Positions 1 through 10,528 of a stretch of 64,000 nucleotides of DNA are shown one piece after another. The notes beneath the pieces were generated by a model that did not search any database, was not told where the DNA came from, and saw only the letters and a program-made list of their open reading frames with translations. The stretch covers positions 216,502 through 280,501 of the forward strand of contig CABYRH010000001.1 in the NCBI GenBank assembly GCA_902521315.1. The letters are read 5' to 3'. Positions within the stretch are counted from its first letter, which is position 1. Every line of letters starts with the position of its first letter. The translations under genes and the position numbers were made by a program. The stretch is from an uncultured Alphaproteobacteria bacterium. Its GTDB lineage: Bacteria > Pseudomonadota > Alphaproteobacteria > HIMB59 > GCA-002718135.

Positions 1-946
<946 letters not shown>

Positions 947-954
<8 letters not shown>

Positions 955-2560
955 TAATTGCAGCCTTTATAAATGACACAAAAAGAGGATGCGGATCCAA
1001 TGGTCTTGATTTTAACTCTGGGTGAAATTGAACTCCTATAAACCATTTATGTTTTTTACTCTCAAGCACTTCAGGCAATAATCCATCTGGTGACATACCA
1101 CTAAAATAATAACCTTTGTTTTCAAATTTTGATAGAAATTTCTGATTTACTTCATACCTATGTCTGTGTCTCTCACTAATTACTTTCTTTTTATATATAG
1201 AAAAGATTTTTGAATTTTTTTTCAAAATAGCTCTGTATGCTCCAAGACGCATCGTTCCACCTTTATCACTATTTTTATCTCTTTTTTCGATCTTATTTTT
1301 ATTTACCCATTCTGTCATTAATCCTACAACTGATTTATTAGTTTTCTTAAATTCTGAAGAATGAGCATTTTTAATTTTTAGTACATTTTGTGCTATTTCA
1401 ATAACTGCTAACTGCATTCCAAGACATATTCCAAAAAAGGGAATATTGTTTTCTCTTGCATATTTTATGGCATTAATTTTTCCATTAATACCACGAATAC
1501 CAAAACCACCCGGAATTAAAATTCCATCACAACCTTTTAATTTTTTCATTAAACTAACGTTGTTTTCTTTTTCAGAATTAATCCATTGAATATCTACTTC
1601 AGCAGAATTTTCTATTCCACCATGTACCAATGCTTCATTAAGCGATTTATAACTATCTTTGAGATTTGTGTATTTTCCTACAACTGCGATTTTAACCTTA
1701 TGTTTTATCTTTTTAATTTTTTTTTGAAGATCAATCCAAGGCTTTAAATTTAGTTTGTGATTTTTTGGTTTGTAACCTAATTGTTTTAGGAGAACCTCAT
1801 CCAAACCATATTTAGAATACAATGAAGGAACTTCATAAATTGATCTAGCATTCAATGCTGGGATTACGGACTCTTTTTTTACATTACAAAATAAAGATAT
1901 TTTAGAGATGGAGTCCTTATCTATTGGTTGTTCAGATCTACACATAATGATGTCTGGTTGAATACCAGCATTGAGAAGTTCTTTAACTGAATGTTGAGTA
2001 GGTTTCGTTTTTAACTCACCCGCAGAACTTAAGTATGGAATATAAGTCATATGAATTAAAGCTGATGATATATTTTTATCATTTCTAATTTGTCGTATTG
2101 CTTCTAAGAACGGTAGAGATTCAATATCTCCTACTGTTCCTCCAATTTCATAAATGGCAATATCTTCATTTTTTAAATCACTATTAATAAATGATTTTAT
2201 TTCATTGGTAACGTGAGGAATTACCTGAATTGTTGAGCCAAGGTAATCTCCTTTTCTTTCTTTTAGAAGAACATTAGAATAAATCTTACCTGACGATACA
2301 CTATCTGATTGTTTAGCAGATTGATTTGTGAACCTTTCGTAATGACCAAGATCTAAATCTGTTTCTGCACCATCATCTGTAACATAAACTTCTCCATGTT
2401 GATATGGACTCATTGTTCCTGGATCCACATTCAAATAAGGATCTAACTTTCTTATTCTTACTTTAAATTTTCTACTTTTAAGAAGTGTTGCAAGAGAAGC
2501 TGAGGCTATACCTTTTCCAAGAGATGATGCTACTCCACCCGTAATAAAAACAAAATGCAT
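947..2560 (-). CDS. pyrG: CTP synthase
   Basis: 537 aa, full length. It converts UTP to CTP with glutamine as ammonia donor. The N-terminal amidoligase domain (about 1-265) starts with the P-loop GGVASSLGKG. The C-terminal class I glutamine amidotransferase domain (about 290-535) has nucleophile C379 in GICLGMQ, and H513 and E515 in VQFHPE. It lies downstream of secG (47-bp gap) and overlaps kdsA by 8 bp. The order tpiA-secG-pyrG-kdsA-eno is a conserved alphaproteobacterial arrangement. No anomaly seen. Confidence 0.97.
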
Positions 2561-2607
2561 TACGGAATATCGTGATACATAATAGATCTTATTATAGCAA
2601 GATATTA

Positions 2608-2913
2608 TTAATTATTTTCGGGTATAGTTGGTTCTTCTGAAGTTTCTTCGGTATTAATTGAAGGAAGTGACTCTAAAACATTGCGATCTGAACCAATAGA
2701 GGCTGTAATTGTAAGAACGATACTCATTACCATGAATAAACCAGCAGTTAATGCAGTTAGCCTAGAAAGTAGGTTTGCAGTACCTCGAGCTGACATCATT
2801 CCAGTTGAAGTTCCACCACCAAGTCCCAAACTATCATTATCAGATCCTTGTAATAAAACTAATATAACCAAGGCAAGTGCAAGTATGAGCTGAATTATTA
2901 CTAAAGTTGTCAT
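2608..2913 (-). CDS. secG: Preprotein translocase subunit SecG
   Basis: 101 aa. Small SecYEG translocon subunit with two transmembrane helices (about 3-21 and 52-72). They are separated by the family loop LQGSDNDSLGLGGG and the ARGTANLLSRLTA motif. The C-terminus is acidic and low-complexity (NTEETSEEPTIPENN), as is common in SecG. It lies 32 bp downstream of tpiA on the same strand and is probably co-transcribed with it and with pyrG. The loop signature and the alphaproteobacterial gene order make the assignment solid. Confidence 0.93.
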   Translation of the reverse strand: MTTLVIIQLILALALVILVLLQGSDNDSLGLGGGTSTGMMSARGTANLLSRLTALTAGLFMVMSIVLTITASIGSDRNVLESLPSINTEETSEEPTIPENN

Positions 2914-2945
2914 ATCTGCGCTTTATATTAAATTGATTTCATTAA

Positions 2946-3665
2946 TCAAGAAATAATTGTATTGAATTCATCAACTTTTAATGAAGCCCCACCAACTAAG
3001 CAGCCATCTACATGGCTCAAGTTAGTAATTTCTTTTGAATTTGAAGACTTAACAGAACCTCCATAAAGCACTTTAAAGTCAATAAACTTTTGATCAAAAT
3101 TTTTGATTAATTCGTGAGCTTGATTTATTTCATCTAAGGTTGGGGTTAATCCACTTCCTATTGCCCAAACTGGCTCATAAGCAATTAATGCATTTTGATG
3201 ATTTGCTAAATTTGGAACACTATCCTTAATTTGTGAAGTTAAAATTTCTTCTGTTAAGTTTTTTTCTTTTTGTTCTAAGGTTTCTCCTATGCAGATCACT
3301 GGAATAATATTTTCTTCAATAAGATTTGAACTTTTAGTATTCACTTTATCATTTGTTTCAGCGAAATATTGTCTTCGTTCAGAGTGTCCAACCAAACAAA
3401 AATCTATATTATTATCCTTTAGCATTGAGGCAGATAATTCTCCAGTATATGCACCTTCTTTAAAAGAAGAGACATCTTGTGCACCACGAAATAAGTTTTC
3501 ATTATTTCCTTTTAGTGATTTTAAGTAAATTGAAGGTGAGCAGATAATCGTACAATTATTAGAATTAACTTTTAATTTTTCATAATAATCTTTTAAAAAT
3601 GACGAATTTCCATTTAATTTCCAATTTGCTATAAAAATTGAGGAATATTTATCAAGATTTACCAT
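2946..3665 (-). CDS. tpiA: Triosephosphate isomerase
   Basis: 239 aa, slightly short for the family (~250) but complete. Interconverts dihydroxyacetone phosphate and glyceraldehyde-3-phosphate. Visible active-site residues are N14 and K16 in ANWKLNG, H94 in LVGHSERR and E164 in AYEPVWAIG. The phosphate-binding YGGSV and GGASL motifs are near the C-terminus. It is the first gene of the leftward unit tpiA-secG-pyrG-kdsA-eno and is divergent from ppiD across 49 bp that must hold both promoters. Confidence 0.97.
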   Translation of the reverse strand: MVNLDKYSSIFIANWKLNGNSSFLKDYYEKLKVNSNNCTIICSPSIYLKSLKGNNENLFRGAQDVSSFKEGAYTGELSASMLKDNNIDFCLVGHSERRQYFAETNDKVNTKSSNLIEENIIPVICIGETLEQKEKNLTEEILTSQIKDSVPNLANHQNALIAYEPVWAIGSGLTPTLDEINQAHELIKNFDQKFIDFKVLYGGSVKSSNSKEITNLSHVDGCLVGGASLKVDEFNTIIS

Positions 3666-3714
3666 AATTACTTTTATTTATAGAAACTAATATTATAGAA
3701 GCAATAGAAATTTT

Positions 3715-5535
3715 ATGAGAGCATTTAGAAAATCATGGATTGGAATAGGACTGGCAATTCTTTTTGCAGCAAGTTTGTTCTTTTTTAGAGGGTCAACAAG
3801 ATATTCAAATTTATTTAATTCTGATAACTTCGTAGCTGATATTTCAGGAACACCTATTTCAACAACAAAATTTCTTAGATCAATGGATATGAATATTGAC
3901 CAATTTTCTCAAATGATTGGAAGTCCACTTACTGGTGATCAAATTAGAAGCTTTCAAGTTCATCAAATTGCACTTCAAAATTTAGTAAATAGAGCTGTAT
4001 TTGAAAATGAATTTGACAAAATAAATTTTATTTTAGATGACACAACAATTGCAAAAGAAACAAAAAAAAATTTCCCAGATCTATACATTAACAATAAATT
4101 AGATAATGATAGACTAAATACATTCTTAAGAAATCAACGTTTAAAAATAGAAGATTTAGTGGATTTAATAGATTTTGAAACTAGGGCTTTTGTATTTGAT
4201 CAAGTTTTATTTCAAAAAAATTATCCATCACAATTGCAAATAAATTTTAATAAGTATGATAATCAGAGTAGAGAAATAGAGTTACTCAAAATATCGTACA
4301 ACAATATTAAACTTGAAAATTACGATAAATTACAAATTACAAAAGATAATAAAGAACTATTAGATTATTTTAATAATAATTCTTCTGAATATATGACAAA
4401 TGAAGAGAGAGATATTTCATATATAGTAATAAATAAAAGTAATTTTAGAGACAATTTTTCACCTTCAGAAAATAAACTTAAAGAATATTATAATAACAAT
4501 AAAAACCTATTTATTAATCCAGAAGAAAGAAGCTTTAAACAATTTAATTTTAAATCAAAAGAAGAGGCAGATGAATTTAAATTTAGTATTTCTGGAAAAA
4601 CTAATGAAAAAATTATTAAATTTGCAGAAGAAAATAATATAATTTTCAATGAATTTAAAAATGTAAATAGAAATAAAGTTTTAGAACAACTTGCAAATGT
4701 AATATTTGAATTAGACAAAGGAAGTGTATCAGATGTAGTCCAAACTACATTGGCATATCATGTAATTATTTTAAATGAAATTTTTCCAGAAAAAGAATTA
4801 AAATTTAATGAAGTTAAGGATGAAATAAATAATACATTAACAAATTTTGAAGTAGATAATTACTTCAATGAATTAAAATCAAGTCTCGACCAACAAATAC
4901 TTGATGGGTTTTCAATTTCTGAAATTGCAGATCAAAATAACCTTAAATTAATTAATAAGAAAAAAATTATAAACAATATTGATGAAGCTGACCCTACTTT
5001 AAGTAACGTAATTTCATTTTCTTTTACACAAAATAAAGATTTTGTTAGTGATTTAGTAGATATTGATAATAATACTTCTTTTATCGTAAATATTGATGAC
5101 ATATATCCATCAAAAATAGAGAGTATTGATAATATCTTTGACAGGGTTTTAAATGATTTTATATTTACAAAAAAAACCGAACAGGCAGAAAATATTTTTG
5201 AAGATAATAAAGAGATTTTTACAAATATAAGTAAATTTTATACAACTCCCACAGAAAATTTTACTTTATCCTTAAAGGATAATGATGAATTACCGATATC
5301 CTTTAAACAAAAGATTTTTAAAACCGATATTGGTAAAGTAGCTTTTGGATCAGATGAAAATGCTATTTATTTTGCTAATATTAAAAGTATAAAGATGCCC
5401 GAAGAAGGTAAAAATACTTCAAATATTAATTTAATAGGTGATTTAAAAACAGCATTTGGTAGTGAGATTATTAAGACAAAAGAAATTTCGTTCAATGATG
5501 AATTGATAAATGGTCTTTTAACTCAGTATAAATGA
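3715..5535 (+). CDS. ppiD: PpiD-like periplasmic peptidyl-prolyl isomerase/foldase
   Basis: 606 aa. An inner-membrane-anchored periplasmic folding factor. One N-terminal transmembrane helix (about residues 9-25, ending FFFRG) is followed by a SurA_N-type chaperone region and a parvulin (PpiC) domain around 225-370 containing DISYIVINK, ERSFKQFNF and LAYHVIILNEI. The C-terminal half is Asn/Lys/Asp-rich and weakly conserved. The catalytic activity of the parvulin domain cannot be judged by eye. Its stop overlaps the trpE ATG (ATGA), so the two genes are translationally coupled; ppiD next to trp genes is a known alphaproteobacterial arrangement. Confidence 0.88.
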   Translation: MRAFRKSWIGIGLAILFAASLFFFRGSTRYSNLFNSDNFVADISGTPISTTKFLRSMDMNIDQFSQMIGSPLTGDQIRSFQVHQIALQNLVNRAVFENEFDKINFILDDTTIAKETKKNFPDLYINNKLDNDRLNTFLRNQRLKIEDLVDLIDFETRAFVFDQVLFQKNYPSQLQINFNKYDNQSREIELLKISYNNIKLENYDKLQITKDNKELLDYFNNNSSEYMTNEERDISYIVINKSNFRDNFSPSENKLKEYYNNNKNLFINPEERSFKQFNFKSKEEADEFKFSISGKTNEKIIKFAEENNIIFNEFKNVNRNKVLEQLANVIFELDKGSVSDVVQTTLAYHVIILNEIFPEKELKFNEVKDEINNTLTNFEVDNYFNELKSSLDQQILDGFSISEIADQNNLKLINKKKIINNIDEADPTLSNVISFSFTQNKDFVSDLVDIDNNTSFIVNIDDIYPSKIESIDNIFDRVLNDFIFTKKTEQAENIFEDNKEIFTNISKFYTTPTENFTLSLKDNDELPISFKQKIFKTDIGKVAFGSDENAIYFANIKSIKMPEEGKNTSNINLIGDLKTAFGSEIIKTKEISFNDELINGLLTQYK

Positions 5536-7010
5536 GTCTAGAAAAAAAAAATTTTATAAGTCAATATAACAAAGGCTTACCTCAGATATTAAAAAAAAAT
5601 CTTATTGCTGATATTGAAACACCATTTTCATCATTATTAAAAATTAGTAAATCGGAAAAATATTCCTTTCTATTAGAGTCAGTAGAGGGTGGAAGTAAAA
5701 GAGGACGTTACTCATTACTTGGTTGTGATCCAGATTTAATTTGGACAGTTGAAAAAGGTAAGGCAAAAATTAAATATTTGGATCATAATTTTGATTACAA
5801 ACTAGATCAAAACCCAATTCATAGTCTTAAAGAACTTGTAAAAATTTCAAAATTTAAAAATAATGAAATTGACGTTCCTTTTCCAACACTAGTTGGATAT
5901 CTAGGATATCCAATGATTCAATATATTGAAAAAATTAAACTAAGTAATAAGGATAACATAAAAATACCTGATGCAATTTTAATCAGACCAAAAATTGTCG
6001 CAGTTTTTGATAATATTAAAGATATTATTTCCCTTATGACAGTTACATATCCAAGTAAAAAAATCTCAGCAGAAAAAGCCTATAGAAAAAATAAATTACT
6101 TATTGATAAAACAATTAGAAAGTTAGAAAAAAGTATTTTAAAACCTGCGCAAAAGAAAAATAAAAAATCTAAATTAAAATTTAAATCAAATTTCAAGAAA
6201 GATCAATTTTATAAAATTGTAAATAAAGCAAAAGAATATATTAAAGATGGAGACATTTTCCAAGTTGTCCCATCACAGAGATTTGAAACAAAATATAATT
6301 TAAAGGCAGTCAATCTTTATAGATCGTTAAGAAGACTAAATCCATCTCCTTATCTTGTAAATCTTAACTTCGATAAAATAGGCCTTGTTGCATCTAGTCC
6401 AGAATTAATGGTTCAATTAAGAAATAAAAAAGTTACAATAAGACCAATTGCTGGAACAAGAAAAAGAGGAAAGAATGCCTCTGAAGACCTTTATTTATCT
6501 AATGACTTACTGAATGATAAGAAAGAACTCGCAGAACACTTAATGCTTTTAGATTTAGGAAGGAACGATGTTGGTCGCGTTGCAAAAAAAGGAACAGTGA
6601 ATGTTACTGAAAAGATGATTATAGAATACTACTCTCATGTAATGCATATTGTTTCAAACGTTGAGGGAAAAATAGATAATAATTTAGATGCTCTAGATGC
6701 TTTAATGGCTGGATTTCCAGCAGGTACAGTTTCTGGTGCACCAAAAATAAGAGCGATGGAAATCATAGAGGAGCTTGAAAATTTAAATAGAAGTTTTTAT
6801 GCTGGTTGTATGGGTTATTTTGATTCTAATGGAGACATGGATACTTGTATTAGTTTGAGGACTGGGCTTGTAAAAGATAATAAATTATACATTCAGGCTG
6901 GTGCTGGAATAGTTTATGACTCGGTCCCAAAAAATGAACACCAAGAAATTTTGAATAAAGCTGGTGCTTTAATGGCAGCTGCAGAGGATTCATACAAATT
7001 CGATATATGA
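5532..7010 (+). CDS. trpE: Anthranilate synthase component I
   Basis: 492 aa, typical. Chorismate-using large subunit that makes anthranilate with the TrpG glutaminase. The N-terminal domain has the LLES tryptophan-feedback motif (residues 47-50). The C-terminal chorismate-binding domain (about 225-485) shows RPIAGTRKRG, LLDLGRNDVGRV, GAPKIRAMEII and IQAGAGIVYDS. It overlaps ppiD by 4 bp at its start and trpG by 4 bp at its end, so there is no room for a leader peptide or attenuator directly before trpE. Feedback inhibition is therefore the only tryptophan control visible here. Confidence 0.97.
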   Translation: MSLEKKNFISQYNKGLPQILKKNLIADIETPFSSLLKISKSEKYSFLLESVEGGSKRGRYSLLGCDPDLIWTVEKGKAKIKYLDHNFDYKLDQNPIHSLKELVKISKFKNNEIDVPFPTLVGYLGYPMIQYIEKIKLSNKDNIKIPDAILIRPKIVAVFDNIKDIISLMTVTYPSKKISAEKAYRKNKLLIDKTIRKLEKSILKPAQKKNKKSKLKFKSNFKKDQFYKIVNKAKEYIKDGDIFQVVPSQRFETKYNLKAVNLYRSLRRLNPSPYLVNLNFDKIGLVASSPELMVQLRNKKVTIRPIAGTRKRGKNASEDLYLSNDLLNDKKELAEHLMLLDLGRNDVGRVAKKGTVNVTEKMIIEYYSHVMHIVSNVEGKIDNNLDALDALMAGFPAGTVSGAPKIRAMEIIEELENLNRSFYAGCMGYFDSNGDMDTCISLRTGLVKDNKLYIQAGAGIVYDSVPKNEHQEILNKAGALMAAAEDSYKFDI

Positions 7011-7576
7011 TATTACTGATAGATAATTATGATAGTTTTACTTACAATGTAAAACACTACTTATTGGATTTAAATCAGAAGGTTGTTGTTTTTAGAAATG
7101 ACAAAATTTCGATAAATAAAATTCATAAATTAAAACCTAAATCAATAGTTATTTCACCAGGTCCGTGTACACCAAATGAAGCTGGAATAAGTCTTAATAT
7201 CGTTACAGAATTATCAAAACAATTTCCTATACTTGGCATTTGTTTAGGACATCAAACTATTGGTCAAGCTTTTGGAGGTAAAATTATTAAATGCAAAGAA
7301 ATCATGCACGGAAAAGTTGATACAATTAATCACTTTGGTCACTCTATATTTAAAAATGTAGAAAGAAAATTTAAAGCAACTAGATATCACTCTCTTATAA
7401 TTGATAAAAGAACTATGCCTAAAGATTTTTTAATTACTGCTGAAACAAATAATAAGATTATAATGGGTATTGCACATAAAAAATTACCAATATTTGGACT
7501 ACAATTTCATCCAGAAAGTATAGGTACTGATATGGGTAAAATTATTTTAAAAAACTTTTTAAACTTAGCAAAATAA
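7007..7576 (+). CDS. trpG: Anthranilate synthase component II (glutaminase)
   Basis: 189 aa class I glutamine amidotransferase supplying ammonia to TrpE. The triad is visible: C79 in GICLGHQ, and H168 and E170 in LQFHPESI. The N-terminal LLIDNYDSFTYN and the ISPGPCTPNEAG motif are diagnostic of TrpG/PabA. The trp operon context favours TrpG, although a dual TrpG/PabA role is possible. It overlaps trpE by 4 bp and shares its last base with the trpD start (TAATG). Confidence 0.95.
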   Translation: MILLIDNYDSFTYNVKHYLLDLNQKVVVFRNDKISINKIHKLKPKSIVISPGPCTPNEAGISLNIVTELSKQFPILGICLGHQTIGQAFGGKIIKCKEIMHGKVDTINHFGHSIFKNVERKFKATRYHSLIIDKRTMPKDFLITAETNNKIIMGIAHKKLPIFGLQFHPESIGTDMGKIILKNFLNLAK

Positions 7577-8577
7577 TGGATCAAACTTTAATATTAAATA
7601 AAATTCTCGAACAACAAAATCTGAATATTGAAGAGAGTATGTATATATTCAATAAAATTATGAGTGGAGAATTAGATGATATTAAAATTACATCAATACT
7701 AATTGGTTTAAAATTAAAAGGTGAAACAAAAGAAGAAATTATCGGTGCAGCTAAAGTAATGAGAGAGAAATCTCTAAAAATAAACTCTCCGCAAAATACA
7801 ATTGATACTTGTGGTACGGGTGGAGATATGAAAGACACATTAAATATATCAACAAGTGCAGCAATAGTTGCTGCAAGTGCTGGCGTTACTATAGCAAAGC
7901 ATGGCAATCGTTCCGTTAGTTCAAAATCAGGCTCTGCAGATATGCTGGAAAAAATAGGGTATAAAATTACAAATAATGTAGAAGATTTAGAAAACTCATT
8001 ATCCAATAAAAATTTTTGCTTTTTATTTGCTCAAAATCATCATTCTGCCATGAAGAATGTAATTAACGTTCGTAAGAATTTAGCTACACGTACAATTTTT
8101 AATTTATTAGGTCCGCTTACTAACCCTGCTAAAGCAAGTAAACAGCTTCTAGGTGTCTATTCAAGAGATTTAGTTTCAATGCATTGTAATTGCTTAAAAG
8201 AACTAGGCTCTGAAAAAGCTATGGTTGTTCATGGATTGGATGGTTTAGATGAAATAAGTTTATCAGACAATACTCTAATCAATGAATTGAAAGATAATAA
8301 AGTTCTGGAATATAGTTTTGATCCAAGAGACTATGGTTATGATTTAATTAAATTAGAAGATATAAAAGGTGGAGATCCAGAATATAATGCAAATTGTTTT
8401 AATAAAATGATTAACGGCAATTACAGAGAATTTCAAATGATTGTAGAAATAAATGCAGGAGCGGCAATATATTTATCCAATTTAAGAAATAATCTAAAAG
8501 ATAGTTTTGAATTAGCAAAAAAAACAATAGAGGAAGGAATTACAAAAAATTTTGTAAACTCACTAATTAATGAGTAA
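7576..8577 (+). CDS. trpD: Anthranilate phosphoribosyltransferase
   Basis: 333 aa, normal length. Transfers phosphoribose from PRPP to anthranilate, the second step of tryptophan synthesis. The PRPP/Mg loop CGTGGD is at 79-84, followed by the conserved KHGNRSVSSKSGSAD stretch (108-122). NVRKNLATRTIFNLLGPLTNPA is also typical, and a DGLDEIS-type motif lies in the C-terminal half. The start overlaps trpG by one base and the stop overlaps trpC by 8 bp. No trpF, trpB or trpA lies in this window, so the pathway is split. Confidence 0.97.
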   Translation: MDQTLILNKILEQQNLNIEESMYIFNKIMSGELDDIKITSILIGLKLKGETKEEIIGAAKVMREKSLKINSPQNTIDTCGTGGDMKDTLNISTSAAIVAASAGVTIAKHGNRSVSSKSGSADMLEKIGYKITNNVEDLENSLSNKNFCFLFAQNHHSAMKNVINVRKNLATRTIFNLLGPLTNPAKASKQLLGVYSRDLVSMHCNCLKELGSEKAMVVHGLDGLDEISLSDNTLINELKDNKVLEYSFDPRDYGYDLIKLEDIKGGDPEYNANCFNKMINGNYREFQMIVEINAGAAIYLSNLRNNLKDSFELAKKTIEEGITKNFVNSLINE

Positions 8578-9370
8578 TATACTTCAAAAAATTTGTGAAG
8601 ATAAATCTAAAGAATTAGAAGAGACAAAAAAAAGATGTTCTTTTAAAACATTAGAAAAATTAATTTCCTCGAAATTAGAGAAACGTGAATTTAAAGAACA
8701 ATTAATTTCAGCGCAAAAAAATAAAAAAAATTTAATAATTGGTGAAGTAAAAAAACAAAGTCCAAGTGCGGGTGAAATAATTTCAGATTATATACCAGAA
8801 GACATTGCTATTTTATATGAAAGATCTGGTATTGGAGCGTTATCGATTTTAACAGAAAGTAAATATTTTTTAGGAAATATTGATCATTTATCTCTGGTAA
8901 AAAAGAAAACAAATTTACCTATTTTAAGAAAAGATTTTATTATTGATAAATATCAAATTTTAGAAAGTAAGATTTATCAAGCTGACTGTGTATTATTAAT
9001 TTTATCAATACTATCAGACGCTCAAGCAATAGAATTTATAAATTATGCCAATGAACTAAAATTAGATTGTATTATAGAGGTTCATGATGAAGACGAACTG
9101 AAAAGAGCAATCAAATTAGACTATCCTGTAATTGGAATTAATAATAGAAACCTTAAAAGTCTTGAAATTAATTTAAATAATTCAATAAATTTGAATAAAA
9201 ATTTAACAAATGATTATATTTTAATTGCGGAGAGTGGAATTAAAAATTCTGACGACATAAAAAAATTTAATTCAACAGGTATATATAATTTTTTAATTGG
9301 AGAAAGTTTGTTAAAATCTAAAGATAAAGAAAAGAAAATTGGAGAATTACTTTTAAATGAGTCATATTAA
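8570..9370 (+). CDS. trpC: Indole-3-glycerol phosphate synthase
   Basis: 266 aa single-function TrpC (not fused to TrpF). Closes the indole ring from CdRP in tryptophan synthesis. TIM-barrel signatures: GEVKKQSPSAG (about 58-68) with the catalytic lysine, LRKDFIID, IGINNRNLKS, and AESGI near the C-terminus. It overlaps trpD by 8 bp and moaC by 14 bp, so it sits inside the ppiD-trpEGDC-moaC transcription unit. Confidence 0.97.
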   Translation: MSNILQKICEDKSKELEETKKRCSFKTLEKLISSKLEKREFKEQLISAQKNKKNLIIGEVKKQSPSAGEIISDYIPEDIAILYERSGIGALSILTESKYFLGNIDHLSLVKKKTNLPILRKDFIIDKYQILESKIYQADCVLLILSILSDAQAIEFINYANELKLDCIIEVHDEDELKRAIKLDYPVIGINNRNLKSLEINLNNSINLNKNLTNDYILIAESGIKNSDDIKKFNSTGIYNFLIGESLLKSKDKEKKIGELLLNESY

Positions 9371-9812
9371 TAAAAAAGGAAATCCTTATATAATTGACGT
9401 ATCAAATAAAGATATCACAGAAAGAGTTGCAGTTGCCTCTGGAGAAATTAAATTTGATAAAGAAACATATAAAAAAATAAAATCATTTGAGTCAAAAAAA
9501 GGGAACCTTGAAAAAACTGCTATCATTTGTGGTATTATGGGAGCAAAAGAAACTTCTAGATTAATACCGCTTTGTCATAATATTCCAATCAATCACATAA
9601 ATATAGAAGTTATAAAAAATCATAAAAAATTTACTTTTATTGTCAAAAGTACAGTTAAAACAAATGCAAATACTGGTGTGGAAATGGAGGCATTAACTGC
9701 CGTTACAATTAGCTGTCTGACAATTTATGACATGTGTAAGTACTTAAATAAAAAAATTATAATTCAAAATATACACCTTGTTTCGAAAACAGGTGGTAAA
9801 TCTAATATTTAA
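9357..9812 (+). CDS. moaC: Cyclic pyranopterin monophosphate synthase MoaC
   Basis: 151 aa. Second enzyme of molybdenum cofactor synthesis, forming cPMP after MoaA. Conserved features: DVSNKDITERVAVASGEI near residue 14, LIPLCHNIPI, and TGVEMEALTAV followed by the acidic CLTIYDMCK. The start lies 14 bp inside trpC. In many alphaproteobacteria moaC is followed by moeA; here it is followed directly by the lexA promoter. Whether the rest of the Moco pathway exists in this genome cannot be told from the window. Confidence 0.95.
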   Translation: MSHINKKGNPYIIDVSNKDITERVAVASGEIKFDKETYKKIKSFESKKGNLEKTAIICGIMGAKETSRLIPLCHNIPINHINIEVIKNHKKFTFIVKSTVKTNANTGVEMEALTAVTISCLTIYDMCKYLNKKIIIQNIHLVSKTGGKSNI

Positions 9813-9841
9813 ATAACTGAAAAATATAGATATTTATATTT

Positions 9842-9876
9842 GTTCTTGTTTTGATCTTAAAGAACATATATAGAAC
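9842..9876 (+). promoter_or_regulatory. lexA promoter with LexA box(es)
   Basis: At 9862-9876 the sequence is GAAC-N7-GAAC. This is the exact reverse complement of the alphaproteobacterial LexA box GTTC-N7-GTTC. A second, imperfect copy GTTC-N7-GATC lies at 9842-9856. A plausible sigma-70 promoter is TTGTTT (9846-9851), 17-nt spacer, TATAGA (9869-9874), so the perfect box covers the -10. The predicted transcript start (~9881) is next to the lexA ATG at 9882. The box match is read directly; promoter and autoregulation are inferred from family knowledge. Confidence 0.8.
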
Positions 9877-9881
9877 AGTAT

Positions 9882-10508
9882 ATGCTTACAAAAAAACAAA
9901 AAGAGCTATACGACTATTTAAAAAATTACATTTCAAGTAATGAGATCTCCCCTTCTTTTGAGGAAATGAAAAGTGCAGTTAATCTGAAATCAAAGTCAGG
10001 TATTCATAGATTAATTACAAGTTTAGAAGAAAGAGGTTTTATAAAAAGATTAAAGCACAAAGCAAGAGCAATGGAAATTATTAATAAAGATAATATTGCT
10101 GATGAAAATTCTTTGTCAAATAGCATTAATATCCCATTAATCGGTGCAATAGCTGCAGGTGAAGCAATAGAAGCAATTGAAAATGCTGATGAATTTGTTT
10201 CTGTACCCTCTTCGATGACATCACCAAATGCTAAATATTTTGGATTAAAAGTAAAAGGTCTATCTATGATAGATAAAGGAATATTTGACGGCGATATTGC
10301 TGTGATAAAAAAGACAAATAATGTTGAAAATGGAAAGATTGCAGCTGTTATTACACAAGATAACGAAGTTACTCTAAAAACTATTAAATTTGATCGAGAC
10401 AAAGTCTTGTTAATTCCTGCTAATCAAAGTTTTCAAACAAAGGAATATGAAGCAGGTGAAATCCAAGTCCAAGGGACTTTATCTGGTATTATAAGAAAAT
10501 ATAATTAA
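9882..10508 (+). CDS. lexA: SOS repressor LexA
   Basis: 208 aa. Transcriptional repressor of the SOS regulon that self-cleaves when RecA is activated. An N-terminal winged helix (1-70) contains the alphaproteobacterial SKSGIHRLITSLEERGFI recognition region. The cleavage site is A92-G93 in GAIAAGEA. The S24-type dyad is visible as S128 (KGLSMIDKG) and K166 (VTLKTIKF). The start is set by the family N-terminus MLTKKQKEL. There is no Shine-Dalgarno and almost no leader between the LexA-box promoter and the ATG, so the mRNA may be leaderless. Confidence 0.97.
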   Translation: MLTKKQKELYDYLKNYISSNEISPSFEEMKSAVNLKSKSGIHRLITSLEERGFIKRLKHKARAMEIINKDNIADENSLSNSINIPLIGAIAAGEAIEAIENADEFVSVPSSMTSPNAKYFGLKVKGLSMIDKGIFDGDIAVIKKTNNVENGKIAAVITQDNEVTLKTIKFDRDKVLLIPANQSFQTKEYEAGEIQVQGTLSGIIRKYN

Positions 10509-10528
10509 TAGTTTATCTTAATTTTAAG

